The notes below the pieces were generated by a model. The model searched no databases, was not told the origin of the DNA, and saw only the letters and a program-made list of their open reading frames with translations. This document shows, piece by piece, positions 15,271-21,540 of a stretch of 21,540 nt of DNA. The translations under genes and the position numbers were made by a program. The first letter of the stretch is position 1; each line of letters starts with the position of its first letter. The stretch is from Archaeoglobus sp. (GTDB lineage: Archaea; Halobacteriota; Archaeoglobi; Archaeoglobales; Archaeoglobaceae): assembly GCA_003978865.1 (NCBI GenBank), contig QNXS01000027.1, forward strand, positions 1 to 21,540, in the 5' to 3' direction.

Positions 15271-16313
15271 AATTTCATATACTTTTCACATCTTTCCAAG
15301 CTCTTTATCAGAAGTTTTACAGTGTTTGAATAGTCTTTTAAGTCTATTACTTCAACCGGTGTGTGAATGTATCTTGCAGGAATACTGACAACTCCAGAAG
15401 GTATACCCTCCCTTGTCAGGTGTATTGCAGTTGCATCTGTAGTACCACCTTCTCCGACCTCAAGCTGATATGGAATCTTGTTTTTCTCGGCAGTGTCTCT
15501 GAGAAGGTTTAGAACGTTTCTGTGGGCTATTATTCCTCTACCGCTTGCATCAGCAACTGTTATTGCAGGCCCTTTTCCAAGATTTATTTCTTGATTCACA
15601 CTGACACCCGGAAAGTCAGTCGCAACACAGACATCAACTGCAATGGCAATATCTGGATTTATCGAGAAAGCTGAAGTTCTGGCACCTTTCAATCCAACTT
15701 CTTCCTGAACTGTAAAGACAGCATACAGTGTTGCATCGCATTCAGACTCTCTGAATACTTCAATTACAGCTGCAACCCCGGCTCTATCGTCTATTGCTTT
15801 CCCGGTAATCCGGTTTTTTCCAAGTCTTGACAGTTCTCTGTCCATTGTTACAGGAGAACCAATTTCAATACCCATTTCCTCAACTTCATCCTTGGATTCA
15901 GCACCTACATCAACGAACATATCCTCCACTTTTACAACTTTCTTTCTTTCCTCATCCTTCATTATGTGAGGAGGTTTGCAGCCAAAAACTCCAGTTACTT
16001 TTCCGTCCTTGGTATGAACAAAAACTCTCTGGTTTAGAATTGTCTGGGAAAACCATCCTCCTATTGGAGTTACCCTCAGAAAACCTTTCTCCTCAACATG
16101 CTTAACCATAAACCCTATTTCATCCATGTGTGAAGCCAACATCACCTTTTTCTCATCTCCCTTTTTAACAGCTATTAGATTGCCCATTCTGTCAGTTTTT
16201 ATGCTATCAGCGAATTCTTCAATCTCTGAGCTGATCAGTTCTCTAACTTCATCCTCGTAACCGCTCATTCCATGTGCATTGCACAGCTTTTCGAGAAGAG
16301 CGAACGAATTCAT
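15267..16313 (-). CDS. M42 family metallo-aminopeptidase (FrvX/deblocking or glutamyl aminopeptidase type)
   Basis: These cytoplasmic di-metal peptidases form dodecameric TET assemblies that remove N-terminal residues from peptides produced by the proteasome. Metal ligands and catalytic residues sit in recognisable blocks: ASHMDEIGFMVKHVEEKG (His62 and Asp64 from ATG 16313), GKAIDDRAGVAAVIEV, the catalytic QEEVGLKGARTSAF, IAIAVDVCVATDFPG, GGTTDATAIHLTREGIPSG and ARYIHTPVEVIDLKD. The length from ATG 16313 is 348 residues, normal for the family. A TTG at 16331 could add six residues. However, TTTATATA is centred 26 nt before 16313 and only 8 nt before 16331, so ATG 16313 with a leaderless transcript is preferred. 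Exact substrate preference cannot be inferred. Confidence 0.92.
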   Translation of the reverse strand: MNSFALLEKLCNAHGMSGYEDEVRELISSEIEEFADSIKTDRMGNLIAVKKGDEKKVMLASHMDEIGFMVKHVEEKGFLRVTPIGGWFSQTILNQRVFVHTKDGKVTGVFGCKPPHIMKDEERKKVVKVEDMFVDVGAESKDEVEEMGIEIGSPVTMDRELSRLGKNRITGKAIDDRAGVAAVIEVFRESECDATLYAVFTVQEEVGLKGARTSAFSINPDIAIAVDVCVATDFPGVSVNQEINLGKGPAITVADASGRGIIAHRNVLNLLRDTAEKNKIPYQLEVGEGGTTDATAIHLTREGIPSGVVSIPARYIHTPVEVIDLKDYSNTVKLLIKSLERCEKYMKF

Positions 16314-16334
16314 AACCAACCGACTATACAAGGA

Positions 16335-16342
16335 TATATAAA
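16335..16342 (-). promoter_or_regulatory. TATA box for the M42 peptidase gene, flanked by TTGTATA repeats
   Basis: TTTATATA on the minus strand is centred 26 nt from the ATG at 16313. TTGTATA elements lie downstream (16325-16331) and twice upstream (within 16363-16372 and 16380-16389), so the promoter is bracketed by a repeated motif. Confidence 0.5.
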
Positions 16343-16389
16343 GTCAGTGTTGCATAAGCTGTTATACAATTTTTCTAACTATACAATTT

Positions 16390-16467
16390 GAGAGTTTATA
16401 GAGTTAATAGTTAACAAAAATAATAAAAAAATTCAAAAATAAAATAATAAAGAAATAATGAACACGG
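16390..16467 (-). terminator. T-rich terminator region of the PGF-CTERM gene
   Basis: Read on the minus strand, the sequence beyond the PGF-CTERM gene stop becomes a series of T-runs (complement of the A-rich 16415-16460), the typical archaeal oligo-U termination signal. No strong hairpin is present. Confidence 0.35.
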
Positions 16468-16496
16468 TACGTTAATGTCTCATACGTTAATGTCTC
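16468..16496. repeat. 14-bp tandem direct repeat TACGTTAATGTCTC at the end of the PGF-CTERM gene
   Basis: The two identical copies occupy 16468-16481 and 16483-16496, a 15-bp period. The second copy contains the complement of the stop codon and the last His codon, so a short duplication spans the gene's 3' end. Confidence 0.8.
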
Positions 16497-17575
16497 CTTC
16501 TCAGAGCTATAATCAGTACTGCTGCAACTGCCAACAGTGCTTCAAATCCGGGAGTTTTCGCAACTTTTCTGGTTTTGTTTACACTCCTGTTTACAGTTTT
16601 GCCTACAGTTTTATTTGTAGTAGTTTTATTTGTAGTTTTGTTTGTTTCATTCACGCTTACATTCTTTGATACACTTACCTTCCTGATTGTTTCATTTAAT
16701 GTTTTATTTAAAGCTTTACCGGTCATGTTAAATGTTGAAACGTTACTTGCATTTTCGGAAACATTGGTACCAGAAACATTGGCACGCATTGTTGATTGAT
16801 TGAACTTTGCTGAAACGTTGACACCAACAACATTGAAAGTCAGGCTACCTGTAATTCCCATAGCCTTAACAAAGACTTTACACTCCCCAATTCCAAGTTT
16901 ATCAGTCGGTATACTTAAAATCCATGTGTTGTTTGAATTTCCAAGCACTTTTGAGTAAGTGAGTTTATGCTGACCTACTACATCAACGCTGACGTTCGTG
17001 ACTCCATACAAGCCTGCAATCTTTATAAGTATATCTGCTCTGTCACCTATTGCTATGTTTCTACTCGGATTCAACAGTCCAACAATGAGTTTTGGATTGC
17101 CCACTATTTTTATTTCATGCGCACCAGCATTGGTTGGGGCTGAAGTGTTGGATATGTCCCACACCGGAAGATTTTCTGTTCCTACTATTACAATTTTCCA
17201 GTAGCCGGGATAGAGATTGGATATTGTAAATTTCTTAGTTGGTACACTCTTATTTAGGGAGCCAATAACTCTCTCTGTTCCATCGTAAACGTTTACGAGC
17301 TTTACAATAATCCCTCCGATGTTGCTTTCGTAGTTTGTTACCTGAATGTTAAAACTTGTTCCCGCTCCATAGACTATCAGCTTTGGATTTTTGCCTGTAT
17401 CGTAGTATAGCGGAACAGTAAGAAACTGAACCTCGTATACTGGCTTGTGCGTAGTGGTGTTGTAATAAATAAGATCTATGTTACTTGCACTTAAAGCGGA
17501 TGCCGTGATTGCTGAAATCGTGAGTAACGTTAGCAGTACACCGGCAGTAAAAATAATGTTTAACCTGCTCTTCAT
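16487..17575 (-). CDS. Secreted surface protein with PGF-CTERM anchor and sequon-rich stalk
   Basis: This 362-residue protein has the plan of an archaeosortase substrate. Residues 1-29 are a Sec signal peptide (Lys/Arg, then IIFTAGVLLTLLTISAITASA). Residues about 30-250 are beta-rich, Ig-like domains with scattered sequons. Residues 253 to about 335 form a low-complexity Asn/Lys/Thr/Ser stalk with 16 Asn-X-Ser/Thr sequons by my count, and the tail is TPGFEALLAVAAVLIIALRRRH. PGF (342-344), a hydrophobic helix and a terminal arginine cluster define PGF-CTERM, the signal cut by archaeosortase A before lipid attachment. It is therefore predicted to be an abundantly N-glycosylated cell-surface protein. 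No archaeosortase gene is in the window. The ligand or function of the ectodomain is unknown. A TATA box lies 28 nt upstream of the ATG. Confidence 0.88.
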   Translation of the reverse strand: MKSRLNIIFTAGVLLTLLTISAITASALSASNIDLIYYNTTTHKPVYEVQFLTVPLYYDTGKNPKLIVYGAGTSFNIQVTNYESNIGGIIVKLVNVYDGTERVIGSLNKSVPTKKFTISNLYPGYWKIVIVGTENLPVWDISNTSAPTNAGAHEIKIVGNPKLIVGLLNPSRNIAIGDRADILIKIAGLYGVTNVSVDVVGQHKLTYSKVLGNSNNTWILSIPTDKLGIGECKVFVKAMGITGSLTFNVVGVNVSAKFNQSTMRANVSGTNVSENASNVSTFNMTGKALNKTLNETIRKVSVSKNVSVNETNKTTNKTTTNKTVGKTVNRSVNKTRKVAKTPGFEALLAVAAVLIIALRRRH

Positions 17576-17598
17576 AGTTTATCGATGTTTTACACGCT

Positions 17599-17606
17599 CT
17601 ATAAAC
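17599..17606 (-). promoter_or_regulatory. TATA box for the PGF-CTERM gene
   Basis: GTTTATAG on the minus strand is centred about 28 nt upstream of the ATG at 17575, in the 70-bp spacer after the DMT transporter gene. The surface protein therefore probably has its own promoter. Confidence 0.4.
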
Positions 17607-17645
17607 TTTACTATTTAGATATTTAAAATAATTTATATTTTATTA

Positions 17646-18464
17646 TTATTTTGAATTCTGCTCATGTAAAAATAAAAATGCCACTGCGGAGATAATTAGC
17701 GCCCCACCGGCAAGTTGCTTTGGACTTAAAACTTCTCCAAAAAATATGTATCCAAAAAAACCGGCAGAAACAGGCTCAATCAGGGCTGAGATTGACGATT
17801 TTCCTGCACCACAACCTTTTATTCCATGATTGAACAAAATAAATGCAATTGCTGTTGGTATCAAACCGAGACCGGCTATCCAAGGCAGACTGCTTGGAGG
17901 TGGCAATCCAAAAGTGATTGCGGGGGAGAGCATAGCAGAGGACAGTGCCAAATAAGCAAAAGTTATGTCTATGGATGTCATTTCAAGTCTTGCTTTTTTC
18001 ATAAGTATAAAATATAGAGCATAACAGATTCCAGCAAAAAAACCAAAAATATCCCCTTTCGAGAATTTGTTTGGAGAGATAACGAGCAATAATCCCAAGA
18101 GTCCGAACAGAAGAGAGACATAACCACCAACGCCAACATCCTCTCCCGCAAGTATAGATAGCGGGACTGTATAGACAGGTGCCATATACAGCAATAAAGC
18201 TGCTGTTGCGGCTTTCGTCAGTTGTATTGATGCTATGTAAAGCACTATTGTTGCTGTGTTGATGATCGTTATTAAAATTACAAGTCTCCAGTTCCTAATT
18301 TCAGGCTTTTCCTTCATTAAAATTATAAACAAGGATATAAATATAAATCCTGATAATAATCTGAAGAACGAAATCTCAACAGGATTAATGTGCAAGTTTC
18401 TAACAAAAACTGGTAGAGATCCCATCATAATAGCTCCAGCTACGATAAATAAACAATCTCTCAT
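17646..18464 (-). CDS. DMT superfamily transporter, two EamA domains
   Basis: This is a membrane protein of about 272 residues with roughly ten hydrophobic helices arranged as two EamA repeats. The first repeat includes FFRLLSGFIFISLFIILMKE and LTKAATAALLLYMAPVYTVP. The second includes AGCGAGKSSISALIEPVSA-like sequence (GIKGCGAGKSSISALIEPVS) and FGEVLSPKQLAGGALIISA, the family's closing signature. The family exports or imports metabolites such as amino acids and sugars; the substrate is not predictable. The longest frame begins at a TTG (18488), but ATG 18464 has AGGTG (complement of 18471-18475) about 6 nt upstream and is preferred. It leaves a 16-nt gap behind the ferredoxin gene, so the two are probably co-transcribed. 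Confidence 0.85.
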   Translation of the reverse strand: MRDCLFIVAGAIMMGSLPVFVRNLHINPVEISFFRLLSGFIFISLFIILMKEKPEIRNWRLVILITIINTATIVLYIASIQLTKAATAALLLYMAPVYTVPLSILAGEDVGVGGYVSLLFGLLGLLLVISPNKFSKGDIFGFFAGICYALYFILMKKARLEMTSIDITFAYLALSSAMLSPAITFGLPPPSSLPWIAGLGLIPTAIAFILFNHGIKGCGAGKSSISALIEPVSAGFFGYIFFGEVLSPKQLAGGALIISAVAFLFLHEQNSK

Positions 18465-18480
18465 TATCCGCACCTGAACA

Positions 18481-18654
18481 TCAATCAATGCAGATCAATG
18501 CACCATTTGTGCAGACTTCAACGCACTTCATACAGAGGTTGCACTTTTCATAGTCTATTTTAACGGCTCTTTCACCTTCAAAGATTATGGCATCTCTTTC
18601 ACAAACATCCCTGCATGCACCGCAAGCTTTACAGCCCATAATGGCTATGTACAT
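18481..18654 (-). CDS. 57-residue dicluster ferredoxin
   Basis: This small protein starts MYIAIMGCKACGACRDVC. It contains two full cysteine sets, Cys8-11-14-18 and Cys38-41-44-48, each CxxCxxCxxxC, sufficient for two [4Fe-4S] clusters. The proline that normally follows the last cysteine is absent from both sets (Glu and Thr instead). The central segment FEGERAVKIDYEKC resembles the linker of small archaeal ferredoxins. It begins 9 nt after the stop of the glutaredoxin-like gene in the same frame and ends 16 nt before the transporter start, so it sits inside a four-gene unit. A shorter start at Met6 is possible. Its partner is unknown. Confidence 0.82.
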   Translation of the reverse strand: MYIAIMGCKACGACRDVCERDAIIFEGERAVKIDYEKCNLCMKCVEVCTNGALICID

Positions 18655-18663
18655 GCAAGCATC

Positions 18664-18885
18664 TCAGTCAGAGGATCTTATCAATCTTGCTATCTCGTCA
18701 AATCCTATGTAAATGTGATTTTCATCCAGAATCAGAGCAGGGACATGCGTTAAGCCGTACGCTATTCCAAGTTTTAATCCCTCATCACTTGTAACTGACA
18801 CTTCCCTGAATTTTACTCCAGCTTTTCTTAGCAGATCCTTGACTTTTGTGCATTCTGGACAGTTTGGAGATGTAAGAAGTAGCAT
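18664..18885 (-). CDS. Glutaredoxin-like small thioredoxin-fold protein (NrdH/Grx type)
   Basis: This 73-residue protein has a thioredoxin fold. It starts MLLLTSPNCPECTKVKDLL with the redox-active CPEC at residues 9-12, followed by a helix and KFREVSVTSDEG. The cis-proline loop is THVPALILDENHIYIGF. The size fits minimal glutaredoxins that reduce protein disulfides. GAGGTGATTTAA lies directly before the ATG and overlaps the stop of the DRG GTPase gene, so translation is likely coupled. The ferredoxin gene follows after 9 nt. The pairing suggests a small thiol/Fe-S redox unit, but the electron donor is not identified. Confidence 0.87.
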   Translation of the reverse strand: MLLLTSPNCPECTKVKDLLRKAGVKFREVSVTSDEGLKLGIAYGLTHVPALILDENHIYIGFDEIARLIRSSD

Positions 18886-18895
18886 TTAAATCACC

Positions 18896-19975
18896 TCACG
18901 AATATATTGTTACTACATCCCCATCTTCAACCCTGTGATCCAGACCAACCCTCTGTCCGGGAAATCTAACTGAATTTCCCCAGACCTTAGCATATCTGAA
19001 CTTCTGTACCATATCTCTGTGCAATTTTTTGCAAACATCTTTTACAGTTGCTCCCTTTCTGAGCACCATTGGCTCACTCTCGGGCTTCCTGCCCGGTGGT
19101 TTTAGGTAAATTCTTACAAATTCAAGTCTTTCATAAATTTTTTCTTTTAACTCTTCAAGATTTATATTCTTTTCTGCAGATATGAAAACTGCACCGCTAA
19201 ACTGTTTTCTCAGTTCTTCAACGTAACTCTCATCAACTAAATCTATCTTGTTTATAACCTCTATAGCGGGAATATAAACTCTATTGCCCTGAATTGCATC
19301 TATGAGTCTATCTATGGTTATATCTTCTCTGAGTATTACATCGGCGTTGTGAATTCTATACTCTCTGAGTACTTCTGTTATTGTCTCTTTACTTATAGAA
19401 ATAGGTGTTGTGTGTGTTATGTTTATACCACCTCTAACCTTTCTCTTTACTACAATCTCGGGTTTTTTCTGGTTGATCCTTATTCCTGCTTCGTAAAGTT
19501 CCTTTTTAACAAGATCAATCTGATAAACGTTGAAAACGTCCGAAACAATTAGTATTAGGTCGGTACTTCTTATAGCCGATATTACTTCCTTTCCTCTACC
19601 TCTACCCCTTGCAGCACCCTCCACAATCCCCGGTACATCCACAATCTGTATCTTAGCTCCTTTATACTCCAGCATTCCCGGAACAGGCTTTAAAGTTGTG
19701 AATGAGTAATCAGCAACCTCACTTTTGGCTCCAGTTAGTTTATTGAGGATGGTTGACTTTCCGACAGATGGAGCTCCAACGAGAACTGCTGTTGCGTCAC
19801 CCTCTTTTTTTATGGAAAACTGCTGGTAACTTCCTTTTTTATGCTCCTTTTCAACCTTCTCTTTGAGTCTTGCAAGCTTGGCTTTCAGTCTGCCTATGTG
19901 ATGTTCGGTTGCCTTGTTGTATGGAGTTCTTCTGAGTTCTTCTTCGAGGGCTTTTATCTGCTCTTCTACTCCCAT
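18896..19975 (-). CDS. DRG-family GTP-binding protein (Obg superfamily, TGS domain)
   Basis: Archaeal DRG is a ribosome-associated GTPase conserved from archaea to eukaryotes. The 359-residue frame shows an N-terminal helical region (1-50), G1 at 67-74 (GAPSVGKS), switch threonines in SFTTLKPVPG, G3 DVPGIVEGAARGRGRGKEV from 113, G4 NKID at 242-245 and G5 SAEKN near 266-270. The segment at about 150-225 is the DRG-specific insertion. Residues about 287-359 form a TGS domain (VRIYLKPPGRKP ending VEDGDVVTIYS), a likely RNA or partner-binding module. An ATATTTTAATAG box lies about 32 nt upstream of the ATG in the spacer shared with the Mrp gene. It is the first gene of a compact minus-strand unit with the Grx, ferredoxin and transporter genes. 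Confidence 0.94.
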   Translation of the reverse strand: MGVEEQIKALEEELRRTPYNKATEHHIGRLKAKLARLKEKVEKEHKKGSYQQFSIKKEGDATAVLVGAPSVGKSTILNKLTGAKSEVADYSFTTLKPVPGMLEYKGAKIQIVDVPGIVEGAARGRGRGKEVISAIRSTDLILIVSDVFNVYQIDLVKKELYEAGIRINQKKPEIVVKRKVRGGINITHTTPISISKETITEVLREYRIHNADVILREDITIDRLIDAIQGNRVYIPAIEVINKIDLVDESYVEELRKQFSGAVFISAEKNINLEELKEKIYERLEFVRIYLKPPGRKPESEPMVLRKGATVKDVCKKLHRDMVQKFRYAKVWGNSVRFPGQRVGLDHRVEDGDVVTIYS

Positions 19976-20041
19976 TCAACTGAGAGGGGGTATAGCACTG
20001 CTATTAAAATATCACGTTAGGTGAGAACGAAAACAACAAAA

Positions 20042-20050
20042 TTTTCATAA
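20042..20050 (+). promoter_or_regulatory. TATA-like box for the Mrp/NBP35 gene
   Basis: TTTTCATAA is centred about 26-27 nt upstream of the ATG at 20073, again suggesting a leaderless or near-leaderless transcript. The sequence deviates from the consensus. Confidence 0.3.
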
Positions 20051-20072
20051 GCAGTCTCAGGGATCAAACTTC

Positions 20073-20927
20073 ATGAAGAAGCTTGTAGTTATGAGTGGAA
20101 AGGGAGGTGTTGGCAAATCAACTATTGCTGCAAATCTCGCATTTGCTTTGAAGAAAAAAGGTTATAAAGTTGGTTTGCTGGATTGCGACGTTCACGGGCC
20201 ATCAATTCCAAAACTACTCGGATTGGAAAATGTAAGGGGATTGGAGGCAAAAGAAGGTAAAATTAAACCTATTGACGTGCAGGGAGTCAAAGTATTTTCA
20301 ATGGGATTTATGCTGCCAAGCAGAGATACTCCAGTTGTTTGGAGAGGGCCTATAAAACACAAGTTCATAGAAGAGGCTTTAAACAACGTTGACTGGGGAG
20401 ATATTGACTACCTTGTAATAGACCTGCCTCCCGGAACTGGAGATGAAGTTATCAGCATTGTTCAGCTTGCAAAGCCGGATGGGAGCGTTATAGTTACAAC
20501 ACCTCAGAGTGTGGCAATTGAAGATGTCAGAAAAGCAATAAACTTCTCGATACATGCAGGTATTCCAGTTATAGGATTGATAGAAAATATGAGCGGAATG
20601 ATATGTCCTCACTGCGGTAAGGAGATTGAGATTTTTGGAAGCGGTGGGGGTAAAAAACTTGCCGCTGAGATGGCAGTTCCGTTTGCTGGGAATTTACCCG
20701 TTGATACAACCATCTTCAAGAGTGGAGAGGATGGGAAACCTTTTGTTGATCTCAACTCCCCAGCTGCAGAAACATTTAGCAGAATAGTTGACGGTCTGCT
20801 TGAAAATCTCGAGATGGTGAAAGAAGAGTTAAGAAGACTTGAAGAGAAGGCTAAAAAAGCTAAGAAAGATGCTGAAAAAAAGCTTGAAGAGTTGAGAAAG
20901 AAGAGTGAAGCTGAAAAACAATCGTGA
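20073..20927 (+). CDS. Mrp/NBP35 (ApbC)-family Fe-S cluster carrier ATPase
   Basis: This cytoplasmic P-loop ATPase carries and transfers [4Fe-4S] clusters to apoproteins. The deviant Walker A MSGKGGVGKSTIAANLAFAL is at residues 7-26, followed by LLDCDVHGPSIPKLLGL. The Mrp signature lies in MGFMLPSRDTPVVWRGP and YLVIDLPPGTGDEVISIVQL. Cys178 and Cys181 (MICPHCGKEIEIFGSGGG) form the CxxC that bridges a cluster at the dimer interface. The last 45 residues or so (from about 240) are a Lys/Glu-rich coiled-coil extension absent from many homologues. The next gene encodes a NifX/NifB-family protein, a frequent partner. Maturing the iron-sulfur enzymes of the fdh-hdr cluster would be a reasonable role, but that is inference. 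Confidence 0.93.
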   Translation: MKKLVVMSGKGGVGKSTIAANLAFALKKKGYKVGLLDCDVHGPSIPKLLGLENVRGLEAKEGKIKPIDVQGVKVFSMGFMLPSRDTPVVWRGPIKHKFIEEALNNVDWGDIDYLVIDLPPGTGDEVISIVQLAKPDGSVIVTTPQSVAIEDVRKAINFSIHAGIPVIGLIENMSGMICPHCGKEIEIFGSGGGKKLAAEMAVPFAGNLPVDTTIFKSGEDGKPFVDLNSPAAETFSRIVDGLLENLEMVKEELRRLEEKAKKAKKDAEKKLEELRKKSEAEKQS

Positions 20928-20983
20928 TGTTGCACAATAAAAGATAAATAATAATTCAAAAAACAACTGTACAGGGTGATGGT

Positions 20984-21352
20984 ATGAAAATTGCAGTTCC
21001 AACAGAAGGTAGAGGCGGTCTCAACGATTTAGTTTCAATGCATTTCGGCAGGGCGGCAACGTTTACGGTATACGATACTGAAACTAAGGAAGAGTACGTT
21101 ATTCCGAATACATCAGAACACTTTGGCGGTGTGGGTACTCCGCCAGAACTACTGGCAAAGGCGGGAGTTGACGTTGTTGTATGCGGAAATTTAGGTCCAA
21201 AAGCAGTATTAGCCTTTGAAAGATTTGGGATAAAAGTTTACGTTGGTGCAACCGGAACAGCGAAAGATGCAATAAATGCATTTCTGAGTGGTATCCTGCA
21301 ACCCGCAAGCCTTGATACCGCATGCCCAGACCACAGACATCCATTTTTTTAG
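20984..21352 (+). CDS. Dinitrogenase Fe-Mo cofactor biosynthesis family protein (NifX/NifB C-terminal type, COG1433)
   Basis: This is a 122-residue single-domain protein of the PF02579 family, whose members bind iron-sulfur-molybdenum precursors in nitrogen fixers but are widespread in archaea without nitrogenase. Recognisable parts are MKIAVPTEGRGGLNDLVSMH followed by FGRAATFTVYD, then GTPPELLAKAGVDVVVCGNL and GPKAVLAFERFGIKVYVGATG. The C-terminus TACPDHRHPFF is rich in Cys and His and could bind metal. GGGTGATGGT directly precedes the ATG. It lies 56 nt after the Mrp/NBP35 gene on the same strand, the common archaeal pairing. No nif structural genes are present, so a nitrogenase role is not supported. 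Confidence 0.88.
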   Translation: MKIAVPTEGRGGLNDLVSMHFGRAATFTVYDTETKEEYVIPNTSEHFGGVGTPPELLAKAGVDVVVCGNLGPKAVLAFERFGIKVYVGATGTAKDAINAFLSGILQPASLDTACPDHRHPFF

Positions 21353-21375
21353 CTTCCATTTTTAATTTTTTTTAA
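21342..21375 (+). terminator. T-run terminator after the NifX-like gene
   Basis: Several T-runs (up to eight T's) overlap and follow the stop codon, in keeping with archaeal oligo-U termination. The remaining sequence to 21540 is AT-rich and shows no gene. Confidence 0.5.
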
Positions 21376-21540
21376 GTCGAACTGTAAGAATTTTAAATCA
21401 TTTTCGAATTAACGATATTACTACCAGCTAAAAATATTTATCAAATTAGAAACTATCGCCTATTTTAGTATTTCACTGTTTTTTAAATTTCAATAAGATG
21501 ATTATTTTAATTATTTTGAAAAATAAAATTAAAAAAATTT

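Noticed and set aside
16575..16799. Hydrophobic 74-codon plus-strand frame rich in Val, Leu and Phe
   Set aside because: It is the antisense of the Asn-Lys-Thr repeat stalk of the PGF-CTERM gene, whose complement naturally reads as hydrophobic residues.
18481..18488. Transporter start at TTG 18488 overlapping the ferredoxin gene
   Set aside because: ATG 18464 has a correctly spaced AGGTG site and removes the overlap; the extra eight residues are not needed for the first membrane helix.
20984..21352. Evidence for nitrogen fixation from the NifX/NifB-family protein
   Set aside because: The family is widespread in archaea lacking nitrogenase and no nif structural gene is in the window.

Overview
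The window looks like chromosomal DNA of a thermophilic euryarchaeon, most probably a member of the Archaeoglobales with a moderately low GC content. This is inferred from gene content, not from a database match. The clues are an archaeal GTP cyclohydrolase MptA (methanopterin pathway), an FrhB/FdhB-type (F420-family) formate dehydrogenase beta subunit, a complete HdrABC plus MvhD set, a PGF-CTERM surface protein, an archaeal type A24 prepilin peptidase, a DRG GTPase with a TGS domain, frequent AGA/AGG and ATA codons, and TATA boxes centred about 26-27 nt upstream of start codons. No methyl-CoM reductase or other methanogenesis-specific gene is present, so the heterodisulfide-reductase-like module may not serve methanogenesis here.

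Left region (1-6415). A truncated membrane-anchored transglutaminase-like protein (minus strand, running off the left edge) is divergent from pcm (protein-L-isoaspartate methyltransferase). mptA (minus) follows, divergent from a two-gene unit of an ACT-domain regulator and a short homoserine dehydrogenase, then an archaeal prepilin/preflagellin peptidase.

Gap (6416-7241). This extremely AT-rich, apparently gene-free stretch holds a GC-enriched island of about 150 bp, several palindromes and a repeated TTGTTACA-like motif. It is the upstream region of the operon below and the least explained sequence in the window.

Central region (7242-14586). The centrepiece is a plus-strand cluster fdhA-fdhB-hdrA-hdrC-hdrB-mvhD. 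It encodes a Cys-type Mo/W formate dehydrogenase, its F420-family beta subunit with extra ferredoxin clusters, all three soluble heterodisulfide reductase subunits and the small 2Fe-2S linker MvhD. The layout predicts a formate-driven, flavin-based electron-bifurcating complex: formate > FdhA > FdhB > MvhD > HdrA flavin, then ferredoxin plus a disulfide-type acceptor at HdrB. A possible second promoter in front of hdrA could let the Hdr module be made independently.

Right region (14602-21352). An AIM24/TIGR00266-family gene overlaps tail-to-tail with an M42 aminopeptidase gene. Next come a PGF-CTERM surface protein with a very dense N-glycosylation-sequon stalk and a compact minus-strand unit of DRG GTPase, glutaredoxin-like protein, a 57-residue dicluster ferredoxin and a DMT transporter. 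Last are an Mrp/NBP35 Fe-S carrier ATPase and a NifX/NifB-family protein. No tRNA, rRNA, CRISPR array or insertion sequence was recognised.
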